Under the pieces are notes generated by a model that saw only the letters and a program-made list of their open reading frames with translations, was not told where the DNA came from and made no database searches. A DNA stretch of 64,000 bases from Loktanella sp. (lineage in GTDB: Bacteria; Pseudomonadota; Alphaproteobacteria; Rhodobacterales; Rhodobacteraceae), in the NCBI GenBank assembly GCA_017390475.1, contig JAFPBO010000016.1:50996-114995 (forward strand), given 5' to 3'. A program made the translations under genes and the position numbers. Positions within the stretch are counted from its first letter, which is position 1. The number at the start of each line of letters is the position of its first letter. Positions 53,114-63,946 of this stretch are shown piece after piece.

Positions 53114-54097
53114 ATGGCTCATCCTGCAAATACCTATTCGCTGGTCGCCGATATCGGTGGCACAAATACCCGCGTCGCCTTGGCCGAAGGGCGCGATGTG
53201 CTGCAAGCGACGATCCGGCGCTATGCCAATGCGGATTTTCCGGGGCTTGAATCTGTGCTGCGCCGCTATATCGCGGATGAAGGCGGGGTTGATCCGATTG
53301 CCGCCTGTGTCGCGGTCGCAGGCCCGGTGCGCGATGGGCGCGCCACGATGACCAATCTGGACTGGACCATTGACAAAACCACGCTGACGCGCGCGACCAA
53401 GGCGGAAACCGTTGCCATTCTCAACGATCTGCAGGCGCAGGGCCATGCGCTGGGGTTTCTGGAACCGGGCAATATCCGCACTATCCTGCCCGCGCCCGCC
53501 AGTTCGGCGCAGGCGGCCAGGCTGGTCATCGGCGTCGGCACCGGGTTCAATGCGGCACCGGTGTTTGATCTGGCGGCGGGACGCATTGTCACCCCGTCCG
53601 AAAGCGGCCATGCCAATCTGCCGATCCGCAATGAGATGGAACTGCGCCTGTGCCAGTTTGTGTCCACCGCGCATGGTTTTCCCGCGGTCGAAGATGTGCT
53701 GTCGGGGCGCGGGCTGGAACGGGTTTATGCCTTTCTGGGGACCGAAGCGGGCGATCCGCGCGAAGCCGCAGCACATGATATCATGGCGGCCTGTGGTGAT
53801 GGCAGTGACACCCGTGCCGTTGATGCGGCGAAATTATTCACCCGGATTCTGGGCACAGTTTGCGGCAACCTGTCGCTGATCCAGCTACCTTTCGGCGGCG
53901 TCTATCTGGCTGGCGGCGTTGCGCGCGCCTTTGCCCCGCATCTGAATGATTTCGGCTTTGGCGAGGCATTCCGCGACAAAGGCCGCTTTGCCGGGTTCAT
54001 GTCGAATTTCGCGGTCCATGTGATCGAGGATGATTACGCCGCCCTGACTGGTTCAGCGGCGCATCTGGTGGCATTGGCGGGCGCGCCGCAGCATTAG
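53114..54097 (+). CDS. glk: Glucokinase
   Basis: ATP-dependent glucokinase (327 aa) of the bacterial Glk family, phosphorylating glucose released by AglA and the GH1 enzyme. The phosphate-binding motif is LVADIGGTNTRVALAEG; CVAVAGPVRDGRATMTNLDW and LGVGTGFN-like VIGVGTGFNAAP follow; VYLAGGVARAF is near the end. It lies nine bases after the GH1 gene. Confidence 0.94.
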   Translation: MAHPANTYSLVADIGGTNTRVALAEGRDVLQATIRRYANADFPGLESVLRRYIADEGGVDPIAACVAVAGPVRDGRATMTNLDWTIDKTTLTRATKAETVAILNDLQAQGHALGFLEPGNIRTILPAPASSAQAARLVIGVGTGFNAAPVFDLAAGRIVTPSESGHANLPIRNEMELRLCQFVSTAHGFPAVEDVLSGRGLERVYAFLGTEAGDPREAAAHDIMAACGDGSDTRAVDAAKLFTRILGTVCGNLSLIQLPFGGVYLAGGVARAFAPHLNDFGFGEAFRDKGRFAGFMSNFAVHVIEDDYAALTGSAAHLVALAGAPQH

Positions 54098-54134
54098 ATC
54101 TTTCGCCCCGGCCATCGCCGATACAGCGTTTAGG

Positions 54135-56462
54135 TCAGGCGGTGGCATGATCAGCCAGCTGGTTTTGCACGGTCTGGGTCAGGGCGTTCAGCGAAAAGGG
54201 TTTGGGCAGGAATACCGCATTGGGAATGCGTGACTGGCCGTCGCTGAACGCATCCTCGGCATAGCCAGAGACAAAGACCACCTTGGTTTGCGGTCTTTGG
54301 ATCAGGGCCTGGCGCACCCAGGTCGGCCCGTCCAGCCCGGGCATGATCACATCGGTGACAAAGACATCCACATGCAGGGCGTCATCGGCCAACATGTCCA
54401 GCGCGGTTTCGGCGCAATCAGCCTCTAGCACGCTATAGCCGCGCAGGCGGAGCGCGCGCGACGCAAAGGCGCGCACTGGTGCTTCATCCTCGACCAGCAG
54501 CACAACCCCGGAAACGGGGCTGCTGACCTTGTCACATACCACCGGTAGCGGTGCGACCGGGGCGATCAGCGGCTGATCATAACCGGGAAACAACAGCATG
54601 AATGTCGTGCCTTTGCCCAGTTCACTATCGGCAAAGATGTAGCCGCCGGTTTGTTTGACAATGCCATAAGCGGTGGACAGGCCCAGACCGGTCCCCTCGC
54701 CCGGGCGTTTGGTGGTGTAGAAAGGTTCGAAAATCTTGGGCAGTTTTTCCGGGCTGATGCCATGGCCATGATCAATGACTTTGATCAGCACATAATCGCC
54801 CGGCGGGACCACCGCGCGGTCTTTGAGCATCGGGTCGCGCAGATGCAGGTTCTGCGTCGCGATCCGGATGTCACCGGCACCCTGCATTGCGTCACGCGCA
54901 TTGACGACAAGGTTCATCAGCACCTGTTCCAACTGTCGCTTGTCGGCGCGGATCGGCAATAGCGCCGGATCATGGTCCAGCCGCAGGGTCACCTTTTCGC
55001 CGACCAGCCGGTTCAGCAGATGCGCCAGATCCGACAAGATTTCGCGCAAATCAATTACCTCTGGCTGCAGTGTCTGTTTGCGCGAAAAGGCCAGCAATTG
55101 GCCCACCAGGCTGGCAGCACGATTGGCATTCTGATGGATCTGGATCAGGTCGCTGTAATTCTGGTCGCCTTCATCATGGCGCAGCAACAACAGGTCACAA
55201 TGGCCGGAAATCGCAGTTAGCAGATTGTTGAAATCATGCGCCACACCCCCCGCAAGCTGACCGATGGCCTGCATTTTCTGGCTTTGGACAAATTGCGCCT
55301 CCAGCGTTTTCAGCTCGGTGACGTCATCCAGCACCGCGATCAGATGCGGATCAGAGGTGCCGCCTGCGGCATTCAGCGTGACCTTGACGAATGTATCCTG
55401 ATTGCTGCCACGTCCGCGCAGAAACTGCGGGCTGCGCCCACCGCGCCCGGCAACAGCCTCTTGCAGCCAGTCGCCAATCGGGCGCCCCAACCCTTCGAGC
55501 AGATCGGCCAGCGTCAGCCCGGCCAGGTCGCTGATTTGCAGCAATTGTCGCGATCCGCGATTGGTGCCCAGAATATCCCCGCCGGGCGCAATCTTAAGCA
55601 AGGGGATCGGCAAATCCTCGATCGCGTGCCAGCCTGCGGTGAAAAACCGTGGTCCATCGCCACGTTGGTCGGGCAGGATGTAAACATCGCGCGCACCGGC
55701 CCAGCCATCGGTCAGCGCCACAATGACCGGCAAGCCACCCTTGGCGGTTTTCAGCATATGGCGTTGGCCAGGGGCCAGTGGCAGATCATCAAAGATATCA
55801 TCCAGCCGCGCCGCTGTCTGGCCCAGCATCGTGCGCAAGGCGGTGTTGATACGCAAGACCGCCTGATCCGGCGCGATGCTAACCATCGGTAACGGCACAT
55901 TGTCATGACAGCGCGCGGCAGCAACCGCCTGATCGCCCAGATCATCAAGCCGCCAGAGCCGTTCCTGCGGTCCGAGCACCACAACGCTGAGCCGGAAATG
56001 CCCGCGCCTTGTGACCACATCTTCTTTGCTGGCACCGGTCATATCCGCGGCCTGCGACAGACGTTGCAGGAATGGGTCGGGGCTGGCCAGAACGCTGGCA
56101 AACACCTCTTTCAGGGGCTGGCAACGGCAATCGCCGAACCAGTGTGCGGCGGTTTTATTGACATAAAGCACCCGCCCGGCAGGGTCGGTCAGAAAGGCGC
56201 AATCAGGGTCATCGGCGATCAGCCGGACCGCCATCGTCATGATGCGCCGCGCCCGCCAATAGCGCAGCACCGCATGCCCGCCGAAAGCGGTGGCCAACAG
56301 GCCCAAGCTGCTGCCTGCCGCAATCATCGCATGCTGTGCCAAGCCGCCCGTGGCCAAATAGGCGGCGCAGAGACAGACCGCCGCTGTAATGGCCAGCCAG
56401 AACACCAATGCCTGCCCGGCAACCACAGGCGCGGCCATGTCGATGGGCGGATAGGCCGGCAC
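54135..56462 (-). CDS. cckA: Hybrid sensor histidine kinase CckA
   Basis: Cell-cycle and motility phosphorelay kinase (775 aa) that, through ChpT, controls CtrA phosphorylation. Two N-terminal membrane helices (about 15-40 and 43-66) are followed by PAS-like regions, the HisKA H-box with H409 (GGVAHDFNNLLTAISGH), an ATPase domain (NLVVNARDAM, GTGLGLSTAYGIV), and a C-terminal receiver with D704 (VFVTDVIMPG). The layout is diagnostic of CckA. A perfect TTAA-N7-TTAA box 46 bases upstream suggests feedback from CtrA. In Rhodobacterales this pathway governs motility and gene transfer agent expression. Confidence 0.95.
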   Translation of the reverse strand: MPAYPPIDMAAPVVAGQALVFWLAITAAVCLCAAYLATGGLAQHAMIAAGSSLGLLATAFGGHAVLRYWRARRIMTMAVRLIADDPDCAFLTDPAGRVLYVNKTAAHWFGDCRCQPLKEVFASVLASPDPFLQRLSQAADMTGASKEDVVTRRGHFRLSVVVLGPQERLWRLDDLGDQAVAAARCHDNVPLPMVSIAPDQAVLRINTALRTMLGQTAARLDDIFDDLPLAPGQRHMLKTAKGGLPVIVALTDGWAGARDVYILPDQRGDGPRFFTAGWHAIEDLPIPLLKIAPGGDILGTNRGSRQLLQISDLAGLTLADLLEGLGRPIGDWLQEAVAGRGGRSPQFLRGRGSNQDTFVKVTLNAAGGTSDPHLIAVLDDVTELKTLEAQFVQSQKMQAIGQLAGGVAHDFNNLLTAISGHCDLLLLRHDEGDQNYSDLIQIHQNANRAASLVGQLLAFSRKQTLQPEVIDLREILSDLAHLLNRLVGEKVTLRLDHDPALLPIRADKRQLEQVLMNLVVNARDAMQGAGDIRIATQNLHLRDPMLKDRAVVPPGDYVLIKVIDHGHGISPEKLPKIFEPFYTTKRPGEGTGLGLSTAYGIVKQTGGYIFADSELGKGTTFMLLFPGYDQPLIAPVAPLPVVCDKVSSPVSGVVLLVEDEAPVRAFASRALRLRGYSVLEADCAETALDMLADDALHVDVFVTDVIMPGLDGPTWVRQALIQRPQTKVVFVSGYAEDAFSDGQSRIPNAVFLPKPFSLNALTQTVQNQLADHATA

Positions 56463-56507
56463 TGGGAAACCTCATGACTCGTTTGGCCACAGGAAACAGC
56501 ACAACAC

Positions 56508-56522
56508 TTAATGTTTCCTTAA
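56508..56522. promoter_or_regulatory. CtrA-type binding box upstream of cckA
   Basis: TTAA-TGTTTCC-TTAA matches the full CtrA consensus TTAA-N7-TTAA. It lies 46 bases upstream of the cckA ATG in the gap before the rsmB 3' end. Confidence 0.72.
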
Positions 56523-56549
56523 ATCCGTCTAGCACAGGTCAAAGTACAA

Positions 56550-57712
56550 CTAAAGGTTGCTTTTATGTGACAAAACTGCCAGGAAAAACCCGTCGCCATC
56601 CGGCCCTGGCAGCGCCTGATCGCGCAATTGCAGCGACCAGTCGGGATGGTGGTCCAGAAAGCGCGCCACCACGGCATCATTTTCGTCGCGCAGCACCGAA
56701 CAGGTGGCATAGGCCAGCAGCCCTCCGGTGGCGACCAGTGGGGCGGCCTGTGTGATCACGTCGTCCTGCATCGTGGTCAGCGCCTGCAATCTGTCCGCTG
56801 TCAGCCGCCATTTCGCATCCGGCGTACGCCGCCAGGTGCCGCTGCCGCTGCAAGGCGCGTCGCAGAACACCAGATCGAAAGGCGCATGATCCGCCAGTTC
56901 CGCCGTGGCCAGCGTCGTGATCGTCACCCCGGCGCGGGCGGCACGGTCGGGCAGGTCTTTCATCCGCGCAGGCGCGATATCATGAGCAAAGACCGCTGCA
57001 TCGTCCCGATCAGCAAAGGCCAGCGCCTTGCCGCCCCCCCCGGCGCAATAATCCAACAGCCGCGCCGCCGGTGGCAGCAGCCCGACCGCGCGTTGCGATG
57101 CGGCATCCTGCAGTTCGACCAGACCGGTCAGATAGGCGGCGGCGGTCTTGATCCGGCGCGGATTGTCGCGCACCCGCAGGCAGGTGCAGATACCGGGATG
57201 CGGCTGGGTGGTGATGCCATCTTGTGCAAGCGCATCCATCGCCTGCGCGATGCTGGCCTTACGCTGATTGACCCGCAGGAACACATCGGCACGGGCCTGC
57301 TGCGCCTGCGCGGCGGTGACCGCATCCGCCCCCAAAGAGGCTTGCCACAAAGGCCAGAGCCCGTCGGGAATGTCACAAGCCGCCGCATCTGACAGGGTCA
57401 ATGGGTGGGATAAGGCGGCAATCTCATCCTTGTACATCGGTTCAGGAGCGTGGCCTATCCCGTTGAAAATAGTATCAATATCAACGCCGTCCCGCTGCAT
57501 CAGCCGCAGCATCAGCGCGCGCCCATCGCCATCACCCAGTGACCGTCTGGACCGCAGCACATCAAAGACATGATCGCGCACCGCCGCGCGGTCCTTAGCC
57601 CCGGCAAATCGGCTGGCCCGCGCCCAGGCGGTCAGCGCCTGTTCGGCAAAGGCCCCGGCGCTGATCTGATCCAGCACAGTGATCGCTGCGGCCACCCGCG
57701 CGCCGGGTGTCA

Positions 57713-57713
<1 letters not shown>
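56550..57713 (-). CDS. rsmB: RsmB-type rRNA cytosine-C5 methyltransferase
   Basis: Nop2/Sun family m5C methyltransferase (387 aa). The N-terminal NusB-like helical domain (VAAAITVLDQISAGAFAEQAL) is followed by the SAM domain LLDYCAGGGGKALAF, and the two catalytic cysteines lie in FCDAPCSGSGTWRRTPD and YATCSVLRDEND. ATG at 57713 overlaps the guaB stop as ATGA. An in-frame upstream start lies inside guaB and is unlike the family. The RsmB name (16S C967) is by homology. Confidence 0.9.
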
Positions 57714-59197
<1,484 letters not shown>

Positions 59198-59281
59198 CTA
59201 TTGCATGGATGCGGCAGGGCCGAAAGCCCAAACTGGGCAAAACCCGCTTGCTGCGGCCAGCCCGCCCGCGCATGTTGCGGC

Positions 59282-59968
59282 ATGGTCAAATCCGAGTCTT
59301 CACGAAATCACAATACGTTGCGCCGGATCTTCCGCTTTGGGGTCCGGTTCGGCACGATTATCATCGTGGTGGCGCTGGCGGCGCTGGGTTTTGAGTGGTT
59401 GAAAACCCAGATCGCCTTGCTGGAAACCGATGCCTCGGCCCGCGCGATGACCGGGCTGATCCTGTTGGTGCTGATCGCCTATGCGGTGCTGCTGGCCATC
59501 CCGTTCGTGCCGGGGGTGGAAATCGGGGTGGCGTTGCTGATCATACAGGGGGCTGCGGCGGCACCTTTCGTCTATCTGGCGACTGTGACCGGGCTGGGGC
59601 TGGCGTTTCTGGTCGGACAGCATGTGTCGCTGATCTGGCTGATCGGGGCGCTGGGGGATTTGCGGCTACACCGGATCGCGCATTGGCTGGCACGGGTCGA
59701 TGACGTGCCGCGTGACCAGCGGCTGCAAGCGATGCAGACCCGCCTGCCCGCCTGGCTGACACCGTTGCTGGTGCGCTATCGCTATGCCACGGTGGCCATC
59801 GCGATCAACACCCCGGGCAATATCGCCGTCGGCGGTGGCGGTGGGATCATGCTGGTCGCGGGGCTGAGCCGCCTGTTCGGCACACCCGCGATGCTGGCCA
59901 TGGTGGCCTTTGCGACCGCCCCCGTGCCACTGGTGGTCTGGCTCTGGGGCGTAGAGGTGTTGCGGTAG
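59282..59968 (+). CDS. Membrane protein, possibly VTT/DedA-like
   Basis: Integral membrane protein (228 aa) from the ATG at 59282 (MVKSESSRNHN). Hydrophobic segments are near residues 20-37, 56-78, 82-106, 108-122 and 180-225. The IPFVPGVEIGVALLIIQG stretch and the Gly-rich INTPGNIAVGGGGGIMLVAG recall VTT/DedA-type transporters, but similarity is weak. The gene is divergent from guaB. Function unknown. Confidence 0.7.
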   Translation: MVKSESSRNHNTLRRIFRFGVRFGTIIIVVALAALGFEWLKTQIALLETDASARAMTGLILLVLIAYAVLLAIPFVPGVEIGVALLIIQGAAAAPFVYLATVTGLGLAFLVGQHVSLIWLIGALGDLRLHRIAHWLARVDDVPRDQRLQAMQTRLPAWLTPLLVRYRYATVAIAINTPGNIAVGGGGGIMLVAGLSRLFGTPAMLAMVAFATAPVPLVVWLWGVEVLR

Positions 59969-60014
59969 CGCGGCGTTTACTCCGCCGCTGTCGGAAACCA
60001 CGCGCAGATGCGCA

Positions 60015-60036
60015 GCCGGGGTGAACCCCGGCCTAC
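60015..60036. repeat. REP-like palindrome at GNAT stop
   Basis: GCCGGGG-TGAA-CCCCGGC followed by CTAC. The GNAT stop codon (CTA on this strand, 60033-60035) lies in the flank of the element. The same palindrome occurs at 61757-61774. Confidence 0.8.
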
Positions 60037-60539
60037 ACGTTGAAATCATAGGTTACAGCATCTGGAAACCATTCCGGTGCTGCTGCTGTCGGATTCTCCA
60101 CGCCGCCCAGCCGCAGGGCCAGACGCCGCGACGGCAGATTATCCGCCGCGATCCGCGCGATCATGGTGGAGAACCCAAGAACGTCCCGCGCATGGAGCAG
60201 GCAGGCCTTGCAAGCCTCGGTCGCATAGCCCTGCCCCTCATCCTGCCCGAACCAGATTGTCCATGTCATCTCCGGCAGATCAGACGAATCCAGCTGCATG
60301 GCCCCGACATGCCCCAAGGCACGGACCGTCATCCGATCGGTGAGCACAAAGCGCCCAAAGCCGCGCAATTCCCAATGCCCGATCATCGCGGCCAGTTTTT
60401 CAAACGCCTGAACGGTGTTGAACGGGCCACCGACATAAAGGGTCCGGTCACTGGCACAATACGCGCTGTATGGGGCAAGGTCCGACGCCTGCGGCCTGCG
60501 CAGCAAGAGCCTGTCGGTCTGAAGATTATACTGCTGCAT
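60033..60539 (-). CDS. GNAT-family N-acetyltransferase (RimJ/RimL-like)
   Basis: Acetyltransferase of 168 aa. The start YNLQTDRLLLRRPQASDL is typical of RimJ/RimL-like GNAT proteins; acetyl-CoA-binding motif A is represented by WFGQDEGQGYATEACKACL, and IIARIAADNLPSRRLALRLG is motif B. ATG at 60539 is preferred because AGGA lies seven bases upstream. The substrate is unknown. REP-like palindromes flank it on both sides. Confidence 0.88.
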   Translation of the reverse strand: MQQYNLQTDRLLLRRPQASDLAPYSAYCASDRTLYVGGPFNTVQAFEKLAAMIGHWELRGFGRFVLTDRMTVRALGHVGAMQLDSSDLPEMTWTIWFGQDEGQGYATEACKACLLHARDVLGFSTMIARIAADNLPSRRLALRLGGVENPTAAAPEWFPDAVTYDFNV

Positions 60540-60607
60540 GATGATCCTGCCCCCTCGCCTTTCGCGCGACATGCCTGCCGCATATGACACAGGAATGACA
60601 GCCACCC

Positions 60608-60630
60608 GTAGGGCGGGGCTCACCCCGCCG
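60608..60630. repeat. REP-like palindrome at LysR stop
   Basis: GTAGGGCGGGG-CTCA-CCCCGCC. The LysR stop codon (60620-60622) lies in the loop. Related to the elements at 60015 and 61709. Confidence 0.8.
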
Positions 60631-61519
60631 CCCCCGGATCGCCGCGCAATGGCCGCCCGCCTGCCAGCAGGTCAGCGTTGTCACTGTAAATCTTCACGAT
60701 CCGCTCGATCAGCCGCCGGACTGGGGCGCGGTGTCGGTCGTCGTTATGCATGACCAGATATTGCTGCTCGGTCAGATCCTCGATCACCGGACCTGCGCGA
60801 CAGAGCGACGGGTCGCAATCGCCTGTCATGCAGGGCATCACCCCAATGCCAGCCCCGGCCTGCACCAAAGCATGCACTGTCGCCACCGTGCTGGCCAGCG
60901 CGCTGATCACATGGTCCTGATCGTGCAGCCAGCGCCCGGCGGGATGTTTGGCATGCACCGGGTCCAGCGCCACCCAGCCCAGTTGTTCGGGATGTGGCAC
61001 GCTCCAGCTACGATAAGGCGCAAAGCGCAGAGTGCCAAGCTTGCGCGTGGCCAGATTGCCGCTGTCCTCGGGGCGGTTGCGGATGCCCAGATCAATCTCG
61101 CGGTGAGCGATGTCGAGCCGCGCCTCGGTCGTGACGAAATTCAGCCGGAACCCGTCACCGGACCGGCACAGCAGGTTGTATTTATCGGCCAGAAACATCG
61201 CTGTCGCGGTGCCCGCCGACAGCCGGATCAGCGGCGTGGCGGCCTGCGCGAACAGCGCCTGTTGCACCGGCACAGCGGCGGCGTGCATGCGCCGGACCCG
61301 GTCCAGCAGCGCCTGCCCGGCGGGGGTCAGGCTATAGCCGCTTTGCGCGCGGTAAAACAGCACCTGCCCGGCACGTTGTTCCAGCGCCAGCATCCGGCGG
61401 CCCAGCGTCGGCGGGCTAAGCCCGATCAGCCGCGCCGCCGCGCTGAGCCCGCCGGTTTCAGCGACGTGAAAGAAAATTTCCAGATCGTCCCAGCCGAGTC
61501 GTTCATGAGTGAAGGACAT
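60620..61519 (-). CDS. LysR-family transcriptional regulator
   Basis: LTTR of 299 aa. The N-terminal winged helix-turn-helix is WDDLEIFFHVAETGGLSAAARLIGLS-type sequence, with SPPTLGRRMLALEQRAG as recognition helix; the C-terminal substrate-binding domain follows (DLGIRNRPEDSGN, VQAGAGIGVMPCM). The last residues (GDPGAAG) are encoded by the REP-like palindrome, so the original C-terminus may have been altered. Divergent genes and targets are not clear. Confidence 0.9.
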   Translation of the reverse strand: MSFTHERLGWDDLEIFFHVAETGGLSAAARLIGLSPPTLGRRMLALEQRAGQVLFYRAQSGYSLTPAGQALLDRVRRMHAAAVPVQQALFAQAATPLIRLSAGTATAMFLADKYNLLCRSGDGFRLNFVTTEARLDIAHREIDLGIRNRPEDSGNLATRKLGTLRFAPYRSWSVPHPEQLGWVALDPVHAKHPAGRWLHDQDHVISALASTVATVHALVQAGAGIGVMPCMTGDCDPSLCRAGPVIEDLTEQQYLVMHNDDRHRAPVRRLIERIVKIYSDNADLLAGGRPLRGDPGAAG

Positions 61520-61881
61520 GTTTCGTTATCCGAGCTATAAATCGAGGTTTTTGGGAGTCATCTTTCCATCAATGAATAGATGGAGATGGTTATGCAAGTG
61601 TTGCTCTGCCCGCTGCCGCGTCGGAAATTGTCAGAAGATGAATTTTATGCACTGGGCGGCGGTAGGATGAAGGCCGGTTTACAATGGTTATGGGGTGGCT
61701 TGCGCATCCGTAGGGCGGGCTTGCGCCCGCCGCGCCCGCAAGAATGCAAGGGTGAAGCCGGGGTGAACCCCGGCCTACGGGTGGGGCGATGCCGTTCCCA
61801 TCCTATAGATTGACGAATACAGCCCTTCCCACTGTGGTCGCACAGGATATGCTTGATCGAAAGACAAACAGGCATCCAGTC
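61520..61881. other. Intergenic region with BIME, no supported gene
   Basis: A 362-base gap between the LysR and RACo-like genes. It holds a paired REP-like element (61709-61780) and the leader of the downstream gene. A 77-codon open frame at 61580-61813 is translated through the repeat and is not supported as a gene. Confidence 0.6.
61709..61780. repeat. Paired REP-like palindromes (BIME)
   Basis: Two inverted units: GGCGGGC-TTGC-GCCCGCC (61714-61731) and GCCGGGG-TGAA-CCCCGGC (61757-61774), bounded by GTAGG on the left and CCTAC on the right, so the whole pair is itself an inverted arrangement. Single copies of each type lie at 60608 and 60015. Confidence 0.85.
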
Positions 61882-63900
61882 ATGACCACAGACCCCCTTG
61901 TGATCTTCACCCCCTCTGGCAAGCGGGGGCATTTCCCGGTGGGCACGCCGGTGCTGACTGCCGCACGGCAATTGGGGGTCGATCTCGATTCCGTCTGTGG
62001 CGGGCGCGGGATCTGTTCGAAATGTCAAATTACGCCGTCCTATGGCGAATTTTCCAAACACGGGCTGACAGTCGCCCCCGACGCCCTGTCCGCCTGGAAC
62101 AGCGTTGAAGAACGATACGACAACATCCGCGGCCTGAAGCCGGGCCGCCGCCTTGGCTGTCAGGCGACGATCCAGCGCGATGTGGTGATCGACGTGCCCG
62201 CCGAAAGCCAGGTCCATAAACAGGTCGTGCGCAAACGGGCCGAGGTGCGCGAGATCGTGATGAACCCCTCGACAAGGCTTTATTACGTCGAAGTCGCAGA
62301 ACCCGATATGCACGACCCGTCCGGCGATCTGGAACGGCTGGTCACAGCCTTGCGCCGCGACTGGGACCTGCCCGCGTTAGAGGCTGATCTGGGCGTATTG
62401 CGCAGCCTGCAAAAGGCCCTGCGCAAGGGCGAATGGAAAGTCACCGTCGCCGTGCATCTGGGCGATGCGGTGTTTTCGCCGCGTATTATCGCGATCTGGC
62501 CGGGGTTCTATGACGGCACGATCTATGGGCTGGCCGTTGACCTTGGGTCCACCACCATCGCCGCGCATCTGTGCGATCTGCGCACGGGTGCGGTTGTGGC
62601 GTCATCGGGCGTCATGAATCCCCAGATCCGCTTTGGCGAGGATCTGATGAGCCGGGTCAGTTACGGCATGATGAACCCCAATGGACCCGCGGAAATGACC
62701 CGCGCCGTGCGCGAAGGCATGAATGCGCTCTTCGCCCAGATCGCAGAAGAAGCAGGGATCGACCGCGACCTGATCATGGATGCCGTTTTCGTCTGCAACC
62801 CGGTCATGCACCACCTGTTTCTGGGCATCGACCCCTATGAGCTGGGGCAGGCGCCTTTTGCACTGGCCACATCGGACGCTTTGTCGCTGCGCGCTGCCGA
62901 CCTCGACCTGTACCTGCACCCTGCCGCGCGGGTCTATATCCTGCCCTGCATCGCGGGCCATGTCGGGGCCGATGCGGCAGCGGTCGCCCTGTCAGAGGCG
63001 CCCGACAAATCCGACGATCTGGTGCTGATCGTCGATGTCGGCACCAATGCGGAAATCCTGCTGGGGAATAAAACCAAGGTCCTCGCATGTTCATCCCCCA
63101 CCGGCCCGGCGTTTGAGGGCGCGCAGATCAGTTCCGGCCAGCGCGCCGCCCCCGGTGCGATTGAACATGTCGCAATCGACCCCGTCACCAAACTGCCGCG
63201 TTTCAAGGTCATCGGCAGCGATCTGTGGTCTGATGAGGCTGGGTTCGCTGACGCCATCGCCCAGACCGGCGTCACCGGCATCTGCGGGTCCGGCATTATC
63301 GAGGTGATCGCCGAAATGCGCATGCACGGGATCGTTGACGCCCCCGGTCTGATCGGATCGGCCGAACAGACCGGATCGCCCAATTGTTTCAGCGACGGGC
63401 GGACCAATTCCTATCTGCTCTATGACGGCACGGCGGCGGCTGGCCCGCTGATCACCGTCACCAACACCGATATCAGGCAAATCCAGATGGCCAAAGCCGC
63501 CCTTTATTCCGGCGCGCGGCTGCTGATGGATAAATTCGGCGTCGACAAAGTAGACCGCGTGGTCCTCGCCGGGGCCTTCGGCGCACATATCAGCCCCAAA
63601 CATGCGATGGTGCTGGGCATGATCCCCGATGCCCCCTTGGACAAGGTCACCAGCGCCGGCAATGCCGCCGGTACCGGCGCACGGATCGCGCTGCTGAATA
63701 CCGACGCACGGCGCGAAATCGAGGGGATCGTGCGGCACATTCACAAGGTCGAGACCGCGATCGAGCCACGCTTTCAGGAACATTTCGTCAATGCCTCGGC
63801 CATCCCGAACGCGGTCGAGCCTTTCCCGATCCTGAACAGTATCGTGACTCTGCCCGATGTGAACCACAACACCGGCGGCAACCGGCGCAGACGGCGGTGA
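61882..63900 (+). CDS. RACo-like corrinoid protein reductive activase
   Basis: ATP-dependent activator (672 aa from ATG at 61882) of the DUF4445/ASKHA type. An N-terminal plant-type 2Fe-2S ferredoxin domain carries C39, C45, C48 and C93 (SVCGGRGICSKC, LGCQ). A linker region leads to the actin-like ATPase with LAVDLGSTTIAAHLCDL, LIVDVGTNAEILLGN and VVLAGAFGAHISP. RACo/RamA-type proteins reduce inactive Co(II) corrinoid to Co(I). The corrinoid protein at 22.8 kb is its natural client, giving the missing reactivation function of a split methionine synthase. The tail is basic (GGNRRRRR). Confidence 0.92.
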   Translation: MTTDPLVIFTPSGKRGHFPVGTPVLTAARQLGVDLDSVCGGRGICSKCQITPSYGEFSKHGLTVAPDALSAWNSVEERYDNIRGLKPGRRLGCQATIQRDVVIDVPAESQVHKQVVRKRAEVREIVMNPSTRLYYVEVAEPDMHDPSGDLERLVTALRRDWDLPALEADLGVLRSLQKALRKGEWKVTVAVHLGDAVFSPRIIAIWPGFYDGTIYGLAVDLGSTTIAAHLCDLRTGAVVASSGVMNPQIRFGEDLMSRVSYGMMNPNGPAEMTRAVREGMNALFAQIAEEAGIDRDLIMDAVFVCNPVMHHLFLGIDPYELGQAPFALATSDALSLRAADLDLYLHPAARVYILPCIAGHVGADAAAVALSEAPDKSDDLVLIVDVGTNAEILLGNKTKVLACSSPTGPAFEGAQISSGQRAAPGAIEHVAIDPVTKLPRFKVIGSDLWSDEAGFADAIAQTGVTGICGSGIIEVIAEMRMHGIVDAPGLIGSAEQTGSPNCFSDGRTNSYLLYDGTAAAGPLITVTNTDIRQIQMAKAALYSGARLLMDKFGVDKVDRVVLAGAFGAHISPKHAMVLGMIPDAPLDKVTSAGNAAGTGARIALLNTDARREIEGIVRHIHKVETAIEPRFQEHFVNASAIPNAVEPFPILNSIVTLPDVNHNTGGNRRRRR

Positions 63901-63946
63901 TTGGCGCTTGACGCGCGCGCCCTGCGCAATTACGTCAATGCAGCGC

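Noticed and set aside
61580-61813. A 77-codon plus-strand frame before the RACo-like gene
   Set aside because: Its second half translates the paired REP palindromes and no family features or convincing ribosome-binding site are present.
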